A stretch of 64,000 nucleotides of DNA from an uncultured Muribaculaceae bacterium (GCA_944321725.1 CALUMI010000003.1:1-64000); one strand, 5' to 3'; counted from the first letter of the stretch, positions 27,748-36,615 are shown. Translations and numbers: made by a program. Notes: generated by a model not told the origin, from the sequence alone.

Positions 27748-28734
27748 TCAGATTCCCCAGATGAGGTACATTGCCCCCCACGTAAATCCGGCTCCGAAAG
27801 CTGTAAGTACTATTTTGTCGCCTTTCTTGAGCTTGTCTTTGTTCTCGTCAAGACACAACGGAATTGATGCCGCGCTCGTGTTGCCCCTGTATTGGATGTT
27901 GACCAGCACTTTCTCCGGCGCGATGCCGATGCGTCCGCCGACAGCCTCGATGATTCGCAGGTTTGCCTGATGTGGCACGAACCAGTCGATGTCGTCTACC
28001 GTCAGCCGGTTTCTCGCCATGATTTCAAGCGATGATGTCAGCATGTCGGTCACAGCGTGTTTGTACACCGCGCGCCCTTCCTGATAGACATAGTGCTCGC
28101 GGGCGTCGATGGTGGCGTGGCTTGCCGGATAGGCGGAGCCTCCCGCTTTCATCACCAAATGCGGCAGGCCTTCTCCGTCGACATGGAAAACGCCGTCGAT
28201 TACACCCATGTTCTCCTCTTCTGTCGGCTCGAGCAGGATTGCCGCCGCCGCGTCGCCGAACAGCGGGCAGGTTGTGCGGTCTTCGTAGTTGGTCATGCTC
28301 GACATCATTTCAGCGGCCACCACTATGACTTTCTTGTAAAGTCCGCTGCGCACGTATGCCGTAGCCGCTTGCAGCGACACGATAAATCCGGCGCATGCCG
28401 CCTGTATGTCGTAGGCGTAGCAGTGGTTAAGCCCGCATTTGTGGGCTATTATGGATGCTGTCGAAGGGAAGCGGTAGTCGGGATTTGAAGTGGCGCAAAT
28501 CACCAATTCTATGTCGTCGGGATTGGTGCCTGTCGATTCAAGCAGGCGGTCAACCGCGATTTTTCCCATATACGACGACCCCAATCCCTCACCTTTCAGT
28601 ATGCGGCGCTCTTTGATGCCCACACGTGTCGTTATCCACTCGTCGTTGGTGTCGACCATGTGCGACAGCTCGTCGTTGGTCAGGATATAGTCGGGTACGT
28701 ATGATGCTATACCTGTTATTTTTGCGTTGTACAT
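27748..28734 (-). CDS. fabH: 3-oxoacyl-ACP synthase III
   Basis: 328 residues from ATG 28734 (MYNAKITGIASYVPDYIL). It condenses an acyl-CoA primer with malonyl-ACP to begin fatty acid synthesis. The catalytic triad is present: Cys in QAACAGF, His in VPHQANLRI, Asn in YRGNTSAAS. The frame open to 28785 adds a non-conserved leader and was not used. It lies after yceD and rpmF, an arrangement that links ribosome and lipid synthesis in many bacteria. Confidence 0.95.
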   Translation of the reverse strand: MYNAKITGIASYVPDYILTNDELSHMVDTNDEWITTRVGIKERRILKGEGLGSSYMGKIAVDRLLESTGTNPDDIELVICATSNPDYRFPSTASIIAHKCGLNHCYAYDIQAACAGFIVSLQAATAYVRSGLYKKVIVVAAEMMSSMTNYEDRTTCPLFGDAAAAILLEPTEEENMGVIDGVFHVDGEGLPHLVMKAGGSAYPASHATIDAREHYVYQEGRAVYKHAVTDMLTSSLEIMARNRLTVDDIDWFVPHQANLRIIEAVGGRIGIAPEKVLVNIQYRGNTSAASIPLCLDENKDKLKKGDKIVLTAFGAGFTWGAMYLIWGI

Positions 28735-28828
28735 AAAAACTGTTCTTCTTATTCTGTTAAACAAATAAGTCCTAAATATCTGCATTTAGGACAAACTTTT
28801 ATCAGAGCAGAATAATCATGACGGATTA

Positions 28829-29014
28829 TTAAAGAGCTGCTTCTTTCTCGATAGCTACTTTACCGCGATAGTAACCGCATTCGCCGCAGACAGTGTGATA
28901 AACATACCATGCGCCGCAGTTCGGGCAAAGTGCCAATGTAGGCGCTACAGCCTTGTCGTGAGTTCTTCTCTTGGCTGTTCTCGTCTTTGATTGTTTTCGT
29001 TTAGGATGTGCCAT
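28829..29014 (-). CDS. rpmF: ribosomal protein bL32
   Basis: 61 residues, MAHPKRKQSKTRTAKRRTHD at the N terminus and a zinc-ribbon CPNC ... CGEC in the middle. It is a 50S subunit protein. It starts 13 bases after yceD, the usual yceD-rpmF pair. Confidence 0.97.
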   Translation of the reverse strand: MAHPKRKQSKTRTAKRRTHDKAVAPTLALCPNCGAWYVYHTVCGECGYYRGKVAIEKEAAL

Positions 29015-29027
29015 TTTATTTCTGTTT

Positions 29028-29570
29028 TTATTTGTTATCCAATAAGTCCCTCAATGCGTCCCATCGGGGATCGTTGCTTTCAAAATCGTTGTTTTCGCCG
29101 TCGTTTTCCTCTTCTTCGTTGTCGGCGCTGTGACTGCGCAACCGCGCGGCCATTGCTTTGTTGCATTGTCCTGCCGGATGCACATGCCTTAGCGGAATTT
29201 CCAACGCTATCGAGTCGTAGACTGTATAAGCCACATTGAAATAGCTGTCGGATTCCGGTATGATGAGCAAGTCGTCTTTCTCATCATAGCTGTCGCCATA
29301 TTTCACTGTCAGATGATATGTCGTGTCGATGGGCAGCGGCATATCGTCAAGGCAGCGGTCGCACGCGATAATGATTTCTCCTTTGAAAGAAAAATCAAAC
29401 GAGTAGGCGTTGCCGTCATATTTCAGGTCTAATTCAACATCCACATTGCCCGACCTTATGTCCGCGCTTTCCATGTTTCTGAAAAACTCGGAATCTACGG
29501 CATACTCAAAATGGTGGTTTCCAATGGGTAAGCCTCTCAGGTTCAGTTTGTATGCAGTGAATTTTCCCAA
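29028..29570 (-). CDS. yceD: YceD/DUF177 family protein, TTG start proposed
   Basis: 180 residues from a TTG at 29570, read as MGKFTAYKLNLRGLPIG, which is where the family's homology begins as I know it. The ATG at 29603 lies inside the -7 box and would not be transcribed in full. Conserved features are the CDRCLDDMPLPID segment and the acidic C-terminal tail with DPRWDALRDLLDNK. YceD proteins act in 23S rRNA processing or ribosome assembly and are nearly always encoded before rpmF. Confidence 0.85.
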   Translation of the reverse strand: MGKFTAYKLNLRGLPIGNHHFEYAVDSEFFRNMESADIRSGNVDVELDLKYDGNAYSFDFSFKGEIIIACDRCLDDMPLPIDTTYHLTVKYGDSYDEKDDLLIIPESDSYFNVAYTVYDSIALEIPLRHVHPAGQCNKAMAARLRSHSADNEEEENDGENNDFESNDPRWDALRDLLDNK

Positions 29571-29592
29571 AACACGTACCGTTAAAACGGCA

Positions 29593-29624
29593 CAAAGATA
29601 CAAACAAATTATTGAACAGTCAAC
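29593..29624 (-). promoter_or_regulatory. promoter of yceD-rpmF-fabH
   Basis: On the minus strand TATCTTTG (plus 29593-29600) is preceded at 20 bases by GTTG (plus 29621-29624), a near match to the -33 TTTG. It overlaps the ATG 29603, which supports the TTG start at 29570. Confidence 0.65.
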
Positions 29625-29663
29625 ATTTTACGTTTTTTTTGTGGCTGTTTGCCGCACAAACGG

Positions 29664-29721
29664 CTTCGCGACCGCGTGTTTTCAGCCGATTTTTTGTCGG
29701 GAGAGGGGCGCGGTCGCGAAG
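29664..29721. terminator. inverted repeat downstream of nagB
   Basis: A perfect 13-bp stem (CTTCGCGACCGCG / CGCGGTCGCGAAG) with a 32-base loop containing a T-run, between the nagB stop and the yceD promoter. Confidence 0.65.
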
Positions 29722-29744
29722 TATGGCGTTTTGATCCTTATATA

Positions 29745-30554
29745 TTATAATAAGGTGTCGGGGTCGAGGTTTTTGCCTTCGATGTCCTTGAAGTAGCGGT
29801 AGGTGCCAACTTTCAGCTCCATAGTGGCCGGCTCGTCGGCTACGATTATTGCTTTCGGGTGGTTTTGCAAAGCCGTGATGGTCCACATTTGTGAGATGGC
29901 TCCTTCCACGCCCTGTTGCAAAGCGCGCGCTTTGTTGTAGCCGTTGACTATTATCAGCACGCTTTTGGCCGACATCACTGTCCCTACCCCTACGGTCAGT
30001 GCCGTTTCCGGAACTTTTGTTATGTCGCCGCCGAAAAACCGCGAGTTGGCGATTTTCGTGTCCAATGTCAGGGTTTTCATCCTTGTGCGTGAGGTTAGCG
30101 AGGAGCCCGGCTCGTTGAACGCTATGTGTCCGTCGGGGCCTACTCCACCGAGAAACAGGTCGATTCCTCCGTAGGACGCTATTTTTTCCTCATACCGGCG
30201 GCATTCCTCCTCAGGATCGGCGGCGTTGCCGTTGAGAATGTTGACGTTCTCTTTTTTTATGTCGATGTGGCTGAAGAAGTTGTTCCACATGAAGGAATGG
30301 TAGCTTTCCGGGTGCTCCTCAGGAAGGCCGCAATACTCGTCCATGTTGAAAGTGACAACGTTGGCAAACGACACTTTGCCGGCTTTGTTCAGCTCGATTA
30401 GTTTTTTGTACATCCCGAGAGGGGAGCTTCCTGTCGGACATCCCAATACGAATGGCTTGTCCGGAGTGGGGTTTGCCCCGTTGATTCTTGAGGCCACGTA
30501 GTTGGCTGCCCATTGTGACACTTTGTCGTAGTCAGGTTCAATAATTAAGCGCAT
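29745..30554 (-). CDS. nagB: glucosamine-6-phosphate deaminase
   Basis: 269 residues. It converts glucosamine 6-phosphate to fructose 6-phosphate and ammonia in amino-sugar catabolism. The active-site residues known from E. coli NagB are all here: Asp in FNMDEY, and Asp, His and Glu in [15 protein letters not shown]. It is divergent from the NagB-like/PIG-L fusion gene, so the two genes of amino-sugar metabolism share a control region. Confidence 0.95.
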   Translation of the reverse strand: MRLIIEPDYDKVSQWAANYVASRINGANPTPDKPFVLGCPTGSSPLGMYKKLIELNKAGKVSFANVVTFNMDEYCGLPEEHPESYHSFMWNNFFSHIDIKKENVNILNGNAADPEEECRRYEEKIASYGGIDLFLGGVGPDGHIAFNEPGSSLTSRTRMKTLTLDTKIANSRFFGGDITKVPETALTVGVGTVMSAKSVLIIVNGYNKARALQQGVEGAISQMWTITALQNHPKAIIVADEPATMELKVGTYRYFKDIEGKNLDPDTLL

Positions 30555-30604
30555 AATTTAAAATATTTTGTATTAGAATTATTGACGCAAAATTATCATA
30601 AAAA

Positions 30605-30635
30605 TTTGAGATTACAGAATTTATTCCTATCTTTG
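30605..30635 (+). promoter_or_regulatory. promoter of the NagB-like/PIG-L fusion gene
   Basis: TTTG (30605-30608) and TATCTTTG (30628-30635) are separated by 19 bases. A leader of about 115 bases follows before the start codon at 30756. Confidence 0.75.
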
Positions 30636-30755
30636 CGGCGAAGAAAAGACCATTGTTCTTTAAAATAAAGATATTAAATATTAAATTTTGTAAAACATGT
30701 TTTCCGCGACAAAAGTTAGGATTACTTTTGTGTAAGAGAAACAAAAACAGGATCG

Positions 30756-32735
30756 ATGAAAACAAATTTAAGCTCTCAAATCAAATTGGATCTTATTCCG
30801 AAGCGTTACTACGCTCCGGAAAACAAGTTGGATTTCGCCTCGCTTTGTCGCGAAGAGAAAGTGTTTACAAAAATTTTCGAGACAGCCGATGAGGGCGCTG
30901 CCCATATAGCCCGCGAGTTTGTGGACTATGTGAAAAAGACTGTTCGCCAAAAAGGAAAGTGCATAATCGCATTGGGTGCGGGCAACAGCGTTCTGCCTGT
31001 TTATGCTGAGCTTGTCAATCTTTACAATGCTCAGGAAATAAGTTTTGAGAACGTTGTTTTCTTCAATCTTGCCGATTTCTTCCCTTCTGAGGACGGGCAG
31101 CCGAGCACTCTCGACCGTCTGATGAGCTCATTCTTGGGACAAGTTGACTTTTTGCCTGTAAATATCCATTCCTTCAACAAGGAGTTGGCAAAAAAAGACA
31201 TCTATGAGGCATGCCGCCAATATGAGGCAGAGATAGACAGTTGCGGAGGCTTGGATCTCGTAATGTGCGAGATAGGCGTGAACGGCAACATCGGCTTTAA
31301 CGAGCCCGGCTCGCAAATGGCCTCTCCGTGCCGTCTGACTATGATTAACAGCGCCACCCGCCGCACGATGAGCAGCTATTACAATGTGGAAGTGGCTCCT
31401 GCCACGGCGTTGACGCTCGGACTGTCAAACATCCTTTCTGCCAAGAAAGTAATATGTATGGGATGGGGCGAAACGGTGTCGAAGTCGGTATTCGCCACTG
31501 TTGAGGGACCGGTGACAGAGGCTGTGCCGTCTACATTCTTGCAGACTCACAGAAACGCCGATTTGATTCTCGACCTTTCGGCGGCTGAGAACCTCACACG
31601 AATCAGCCATCCGTGGTTGGTAACCTCCTGCGAATGGAACACGAAGCTCATACGCCGCGCCATCGCGTGGATTTGCAACAAAACAGGAAAGCCGATTTTG
31701 AAACTCACCAACAAGGATTTCAATGACAACGGTTTGAATGAGCTTGTGGCTCTTTACGGCTCGGCTTATAATGTAAATATCAAGGTGTTCAACGACATAC
31801 AGCATACCATCACAGGTTGGCCAGGCGGTAAGCCCAATGCCGACGACACTTATCGTCCGGAGCGCGCTAAGCCGTTCCCCAAGAGGGTGATTGTTTTCAG
31901 CCCGCATCCTGACGATGACGTGATTTCGATGGGTGGCACGCTGAAGCGTCTTATCGACCAAAAGCACGATGTGCATGTGGCATACGAAACTTCCGGAAAT
32001 ATTGCCGTAGGCGATGAGGACATGTTCCGCTACATTATGGTCATGGATCTTATCGGCGAGCGGTTCGGCCTTGATTCGGAGGTGTACAGGCAGAAGAGCG
32101 AGGAGATAAAAACGTTTTTGCACGGAAAGAAGCCGGGCGACATCGACACTCCCGACCTGCGTTTCCTGAAAGGGCGCATACGCCGCGCGGAGGCTCGCAC
32201 AGCCTGCAACTTTATGGGTGTGAAGCCCGAGAATGTGCATCATTTGGATCTTCCTTTCTACGAGACGGGCACAATCAAAAAAGGCGATCTGACGGAGAAA
32301 GACGTGAATATAGTGAAAGATCTTATCTCATCGGTTAAGCCGCATCAGATATTCGTTGCCGGCGACCTTGCCGACCCGCACGGCACTCACCGTGTTTGCA
32401 CCGACGCTGTGTTTGCTGCCATCGACGAGTTGCTTGACGAGTCGTGGATGAAAGATTGCCGTATATGGATGTATCGCGGAGCGTGGGCGGAATGGGAAAT
32501 AGACCATATCGAAATGGCTGTGCCTTTGAGTCCGGAGGAGCTGCGGTTTAAACGCAATACCATCCTGAAGCACCAGTCGCAGATGGAGAACGCGCCGTTC
32601 CTCGGCGACGACGACCGCCTGTTCTGGCAGCGTGCCGAAGACCGCAACCGCGCCACAGCGCAGCTCTACAGCAAACTCGGGCTCGCGTCCTACGAGGCGA
32701 TGGAGGCGTTTGTCGAATATCATCCAAAGCGATAG
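30756..32735 (+). CDS. NagB-like domain fused to PIG-L/LmbE deacetylase
   Basis: 659 residues in two domains. Residues about 1-290 have the NagB fold, but key catalytic positions differ: FNLADFF replaces FNMDEY, and GVNGNIGFNEPGS replaces [13 protein letters not shown] (Asp and His both Asn), so deaminase activity is doubtful. Residues about 370-659 are a PIG-L deacetylase with the zinc motif FSPHPDDDVISMGG and a distal DPHGTHR. The likely job is deacetylation of an N-acetylglucosamine-type compound, with the NagB part binding sugar phosphate. It is divergent from true nagB. Bacteroidales carry this fusion commonly under the name NagB. Confidence 0.82.
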   Translation: MKTNLSSQIKLDLIPKRYYAPENKLDFASLCREEKVFTKIFETADEGAAHIAREFVDYVKKTVRQKGKCIIALGAGNSVLPVYAELVNLYNAQEISFENVVFFNLADFFPSEDGQPSTLDRLMSSFLGQVDFLPVNIHSFNKELAKKDIYEACRQYEAEIDSCGGLDLVMCEIGVNGNIGFNEPGSQMASPCRLTMINSATRRTMSSYYNVEVAPATALTLGLSNILSAKKVICMGWGETVSKSVFATVEGPVTEAVPSTFLQTHRNADLILDLSAAENLTRISHPWLVTSCEWNTKLIRRAIAWICNKTGKPILKLTNKDFNDNGLNELVALYGSAYNVNIKVFNDIQHTITGWPGGKPNADDTYRPERAKPFPKRVIVFSPHPDDDVISMGGTLKRLIDQKHDVHVAYETSGNIAVGDEDMFRYIMVMDLIGERFGLDSEVYRQKSEEIKTFLHGKKPGDIDTPDLRFLKGRIRRAEARTACNFMGVKPENVHHLDLPFYETGTIKKGDLTEKDVNIVKDLISSVKPHQIFVAGDLADPHGTHRVCTDAVFAAIDELLDESWMKDCRIWMYRGAWAEWEIDHIEMAVPLSPEELRFKRNTILKHQSQMENAPFLGDDDRLFWQRAEDRNRATAQLYSKLGLASYEAMEAFVEYHPKR

Positions 32736-32828
32736 ATGGCGATAGTGAAAAATGATTTCTATATATAAATTGAGTACAGTAATTAAAAAGAAAGCAACAA
32801 CAACAAATAAGTGAATCATAGGTTAAGG

Positions 32829-32877
32829 AATCCGACGGATCGTGAGATTAGTCGGATTTATTTTTTTGCATTATTAC
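32829..32877 (+). terminator. terminator after the fusion gene
   Basis: AATCCGAC (32829-32836) pairs with GTCGGATT (32851-32858) and is followed by a T-rich stretch. It lies 94 bases after the stop. Confidence 0.75.
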
Positions 32878-32887
32878 TTAAATTTCA

Positions 32888-32895
32888 TATCTTTG
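32888..32895 (+). promoter_or_regulatory. -7 box upstream of the PpiD-like gene
   Basis: TATCTTTG, 37 bases before the start codon. A correctly spaced -33 TTTG is not obvious. Confidence 0.55.
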
Positions 32896-32931
32896 CGTGC
32901 TATAAATGAAAAAACAAAAAATATTAGATAA

Positions 32932-35004
32932 ATGGCAGTATTAGAGAAAATCAGGAGCAAGTCAGTACTCTTGCTCGTTGTTATCGGTGTGGCGCTCTTG
33001 GCGTTTATCATCGGTGACTTCTTAAATTCGGGACGCTCTTTCTTCGGAGCGGGAACAACCGTCGCTAAAGTCGACGGCAAGAAAATAAGCATAACGGATT
33101 TTCAACGCCGTTATGAGGAGTACAACCAGCGTTTGCAGGCCTCAAATCAGAAAGTGGATGGAGCTGTTGTGCAAAATCAGGTGCTTGAGGACATGGTGAC
33201 GGAGCAGCTTCTGGAAGAAGAGGCGGAGGCTTTGGGAATAGATGTCACCGACGCGGAAATCACTGAGGCCATGACCGGCGCAGGGGCTGTGCCCGCCGTA
33301 GTGCAAATGGCTCGCCAACTCGGTTTGGAAACTCCGGCGCAGTTGCACGATTTGGTGTTCAATCCCGGCAAATACGGCGCTCGCGATGAGGATGTCGCGA
33401 TGGTTCGCGCACAATGGATGGAAATGGAGCAGAATGTGATTAACCAGTTGAAATATCAGAAAATCGGAGTGCTTCTTGCCGGTGCAATCCAAGCAAACGA
33501 CCTTGACAAAGAGGCTATTGCGGCTGACATGTCGACTGCCTCGACCATCGATTTGGTCAATGTGCCTTATTCTTCGCTCGACAATAAAGATTTTCCTGTG
33601 AGCGACGAGGAACTGAAAGCCCGCTATGAGAAAGAAAAAGGACAGTTCAAAACCGACGACGAAATCCGGAAAATCCATTATATTGCTGTCAATATCGCTC
33701 CTTCTCAGGCTGATTTGGCCGAGGCTCAGACTTTGTTCAACAGAGTTGACTCGACATTGCGCGTGACTGCCGGTGTAGAGTCGGTACGCAATATTTCCGA
33801 ACTGACAATCAGCCAGCGCACAGTGCGCGCCAAAGATGTCGACGCCGCTACACGTGAGTTTATCACTTCGGCTGCCGACGGCGCGGTTTCCACTCCGCGT
33901 TTCCGCAGCGATGAGCATTCGCTTGTGAAATTGCTTTCCAAGAAAATGGATGTTGACTCCGTTAATGTGAACATGATTCAGGTGCAAGGCGCGAAAGCCG
34001 TGCAGGATTCCGTTTTGAACTTGCTCAATTCCGGCAAGCCTTTCGCTGAGGTTGCCGACAATAAGGTTGCCGGCGGACAGGAAAACATGTGGATGAATCT
34101 CATGCAGATGGGAGCCGACAACAAGTCGGTTGAGGCCAAAGCCAAATTGCTTGCGGCGGGAAGCGATTATTTCGTAATCGACAGCAACGACAACGCAGCT
34201 CTTATCTACAAAGTGAACGAGAAAAAAGCTCCGAAACAGATGTATGAGATTGCGGAAGTGTCATGCAAGGTGTATCCGAGCGATGAAACGATTGAGAATC
34301 TGCGGGCTGACCTGCAAAAATATATAGCAGCCAACAATACTGCAAAATTGTTTGTCGACAACGCCATCTCTTCAGGTTATCAGGCACTTGAGGCTGAAAT
34401 TACAGCAGAGTCGCCGCAAATCAACGGCATAGAGGCCACCCGCAAAGAGGTGCAGTGGGCTTTTGGAGCCGAGAAAGGCTCTGTTTCGCCGATTTACGAT
34501 AAAGAAGGAAACGACAAGATGATTGCGGTGTCGCTCGATGAAATCATACCGGCAGGCTATATGCCGCTTACCGACGCGAGTGTGCGCTCTGCAATCGAAA
34601 GCAAGGTGCGCAATGACAAGAAAGGCGAGAAATTGCTTGCCGATTATAAGGGCAAGGCTTCTGACCTCGCCGGATACGCGAAAGTTATGAATGTGCCTGT
34701 CGATACTGCTGTGGCAATAACTTTCTCTCAGGACTTCATACCTGTGTTGCGCAACATGGAAAGCAAACTGACGGCAGAGGCTCCTTATGCAAAACAGGGC
34801 TCGTTGAACGGTCCGGTAAAAGGCGACCAGGGAGTGTTTGTATATCAGGTGGTGAAGAACGAGAAGTCGAGCACTCAGATGACACCTGAGCAACTTGCAC
34901 AGCGTTACTCGATGTCGTTGGGGTCGTCGGCCGTTTCGAGAATGGCGGTTGAGATCCTTAAAGAGAACAAGGATATTGTAAACAATCTGATTGATTTCTA
35001 TTAA
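32932..35004 (+). CDS. PpiD/SurA-like membrane-anchored foldase
   Basis: 690 residues. One N-terminal membrane helix (SVLLLVVIGVALLAFIIGDF) anchors a long periplasmic part. The N-terminal SurA_N-type chaperone region (VDGKKISITDFQRRYEEYNQ, then VLEDMVTEQLLEEEAEALG) is followed by parvulin-like segments that are poorly conserved. PpiD-type proteins help exported proteins fold at the Sec translocon. Bacteroidales carry one such long form. It has its own promoter and a strong terminator. Confidence 0.85.
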   Translation: MAVLEKIRSKSVLLLVVIGVALLAFIIGDFLNSGRSFFGAGTTVAKVDGKKISITDFQRRYEEYNQRLQASNQKVDGAVVQNQVLEDMVTEQLLEEEAEALGIDVTDAEITEAMTGAGAVPAVVQMARQLGLETPAQLHDLVFNPGKYGARDEDVAMVRAQWMEMEQNVINQLKYQKIGVLLAGAIQANDLDKEAIAADMSTASTIDLVNVPYSSLDNKDFPVSDEELKARYEKEKGQFKTDDEIRKIHYIAVNIAPSQADLAEAQTLFNRVDSTLRVTAGVESVRNISELTISQRTVRAKDVDAATREFITSAADGAVSTPRFRSDEHSLVKLLSKKMDVDSVNVNMIQVQGAKAVQDSVLNLLNSGKPFAEVADNKVAGGQENMWMNLMQMGADNKSVEAKAKLLAAGSDYFVIDSNDNAALIYKVNEKKAPKQMYEIAEVSCKVYPSDETIENLRADLQKYIAANNTAKLFVDNAISSGYQALEAEITAESPQINGIEATRKEVQWAFGAEKGSVSPIYDKEGNDKMIAVSLDEIIPAGYMPLTDASVRSAIESKVRNDKKGEKLLADYKGKASDLAGYAKVMNVPVDTAVAITFSQDFIPVLRNMESKLTAEAPYAKQGSLNGPVKGDQGVFVYQVVKNEKSSTQMTPEQLAQRYSMSLGSSAVSRMAVEILKENKDIVNNLIDFY

Positions 35005-35038
35005 TAGAGGATTTAAGTTTTTTCATTATCCATTTAGA

Positions 35039-35077
35039 ATAGGCCATGCCGGAATTTCGTATCCCGGCATGGCCTAT
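35039..35077 (+). terminator. terminator of the PpiD-like gene
   Basis: A perfect 14-bp inverted repeat (ATAGGCCATGCCGG / CCGGCATGGCCTAT), partly T-rich afterwards. Confidence 0.8.
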
Positions 35078-35291
35078 TTATAGGGGGGTGGTGATGTCGC
35101 AATCATTTCTCATTCTAATCTTTTTTATGGATGTTCGTAAAAATGCGAAAAGTGTTCCGGTTTACGGGGTGTTGGGCATTAATTGTGTGCCGGTGTGTTA
35201 AATAAAACTAACCATGTTCATTTTCTTTGCAAAATGTCGCTACAATTAAAATCTTATGCTTATATTTGCAATGTGTTTTTCATGGTATTAG

Positions 35292-35310
35292 ATTTAAGGT
35301 TAACAAGATT
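35292..35310 (+). repeat. left direct repeat of the three-gene cassette
   Basis: ATTTAAGGTTAACAAGATT, identical to 36597-36615 in the same orientation and followed in both cases by GGTTGT (after two extra T on the right). It contains the palindrome GTTAAC. It looks like an attachment or duplication site bounding 1.3 kb. Confidence 0.75.
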
Positions 35311-35350
35311 GGTTGTCGTGAGACAATCAATTTTTTTATTTCCCTGCCTG

Positions 35351-35779
35351 TCATTTCAGCGCGATAAGCAGCCGCGAGCGGTATTCAGAGTGCCGTTCCT
35401 CAAGGGCTTCGGCTGTTTCAGGCCGCGTTTCGTAGCATATTGAGAGCACTTTCGACGCTATTATTTGCTCCGTCAGTTTCCGTATCACCTGTGCCGCTAT
35501 TTTTGAGCTTTTCGGGATGAGGAATGGCAGCTTGACAATGTCGCCGGTTCTTTCTATGTCGAGTTCCGCATTGTCGATAAACGCGCAAAAATTTGCGGTG
35601 AATTCTGCTATTGCGTTTTCGATATAGAGTGTCAGCAGTATGTCGTGGTCGCCGTTGAGTATCTCCGGGCGGCCTGACTCGGGCGACATCAGGGCTATAC
35701 ATGCGCTTTCCGCATATATGTCGCGTTTTATCCGGCTATAGTCTATTGCAATTGTTGCTGTTGTTACTGTGTTTTTCAT
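35351..35779 (-). CDS. orphan cytoplasmic protein, third gene of the cassette
   Basis: 142 residues, no signal peptide or membrane helix. It overlaps the stop of the previous gene by 4 bases (ATGA), a sign of coupled translation. It has an acidic N-terminal half and a basic C-terminal end (EERHSEYRSRLLIALK). I do not recognise a family. It may be a phage- or mobile-element-type protein, but only the compact layout suggests this. Confidence 0.5.
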   Translation of the reverse strand: MKNTVTTATIAIDYSRIKRDIYAESACIALMSPESGRPEILNGDHDILLTLYIENAIAEFTANFCAFIDNAELDIERTGDIVKLPFLIPKSSKIAAQVIRKLTEQIIASKVLSICYETRPETAEALEERHSEYRSRLLIALK

Positions 35780-36213
35780 TTTTGTATCAGTTTGATGATT
35801 AATAAAATTGTGATTATTGATATAATGGCAGCCGCTTTTCTTATTGGCGGCAGTGCTGCGTCTTTCTTCTCTTTGTTGCGGTAGGATGCCGTTTTTGTCT
35901 TTTCCGTTGCTGTTTTACGGCTTGCCGAGCGTGTCGACACTGTGCTGCCCGACGTTGCCCTCTTGGTTGAGGTGCGTATCACTTTGGTTATATGCTGCTT
36001 GCCGTAGATGCTGTCGGGTTCGGATAACAGCAGTTCTGTCCGCTCTGTCGCCTCGAATCTGCGGATTTGCTTCGTTGTTGCGGTTGAGTCTGCCGCTGCT
36101 TTTTCCATTGTTGTTTCCGCCCCGGTTTCTGCCGACGCGATTTTTTGGCTTTTGCATGAGGTTAGGCTAAGCGCGGCAACTGCTGTTGCTATTGCGATTT
36201 TTATTGCATTCAT
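35776..36213 (-). CDS. lipoprotein with C-terminal membrane helix, u-spanin-like layout
   Basis: 145 residues. The N terminus has a signal with lipobox LTSC (Cys20). A long Ser/Thr/Lys-rich linker of about 100 residues follows, and the last 20 residues form a membrane helix (AAIISIITILLIIKLIQK). A lipid anchor for the outer membrane plus an inner-membrane helix in one chain is the layout of phage unimolecular spanins. Sequence similarity to known spanins is not claimed. It overlaps its upstream neighbour by 47 bases and its downstream one by 4. Confidence 0.55.
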   Translation of the reverse strand: MNAIKIAIATAVAALSLTSCKSQKIASAETGAETTMEKAAADSTATTKQIRRFEATERTELLLSEPDSIYGKQHITKVIRTSTKRATSGSTVSTRSASRKTATEKTKTASYRNKEKKDAALPPIRKAAAIISIITILLIIKLIQK

Positions 36214-36568
36214 GGTAGATTATTTTTGAGGCTTGCTTGTACGACAGGAAATATCTTGAGGCCCGTTTGTTGATTAATGTCGCTGTTACGGCATCGGCCA
36301 GATTTTTGCCGTGCCGGTCCATGTAGGTTTCCACATGGCGTTTTATCTCTTCCCACATCTCCCGTTTTACGCCTTTTGCCGGGCATGGCTTTCTTTGCTC
36401 TATCATGTCGTGCATCAGGCGCATTGCCCAATTATACGATACATGATAGTTTGGGGTGGATTCCGTCAGCATTTTTCGTATGGCTTTTTCCCTGTTCAAT
36501 TCTTGTCCTGCGGCAAGAACCTCCTTTACTGTGCGGCGATAATCGCGCATCAGCTCATTGTTTCTCAT
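36167..36568 (-). CDS. orphan protein, first gene of the cassette
   Basis: 133 residues from ATG 36568 (MRNNELMRDYRRTVKEVLAAG); ATG 36586 is possible. It is basic and helical, with a PNYHVSYNWAMRLMHDM segment that could be a DNA-binding helix-turn-helix, though I cannot show it. It is transcribed from a promoter that overlaps an inverted repeat. No family is recognised. Confidence 0.5.
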   Translation of the reverse strand: MRNNELMRDYRRTVKEVLAAGQELNREKAIRKMLTESTPNYHVSYNWAMRLMHDMIEQRKPCPAKGVKREMWEEIKRHVETYMDRHGKNLADAVTATLINKRASRYFLSYKQASKIIYHECNKNRNSNSSCRA

Positions 36569-36596
36569 GATTTTCGATTCAAACATTGTGTTGTGT

Positions 36597-36615
36597 ATTT
36601 AAGGTTAACAAGATT
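36597..36615 (+). repeat. right direct repeat of the three-gene cassette
   Basis: Second identical copy of ATTTAAGGTTAACAAGATT, 1305 bases from the first. It lies between the cassette promoter and its first gene. Confidence 0.75.

Larger units (their letters stand above)
35005..35350. other. intergenic region left of the three-gene cassette
   Basis: It holds the terminator of the PpiD-like gene (35039-35077), an isolated TATATTTG (35261-35268), the left 19-bp direct repeat (35292-35310) and a small hairpin TTGTC-GTGA-GACAA (35313-35326) followed by a T-run. Together the last items could give a plus-strand transcript of about 65 bases, but there is no good -33 box. No gene is seen. Confidence 0.5.
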
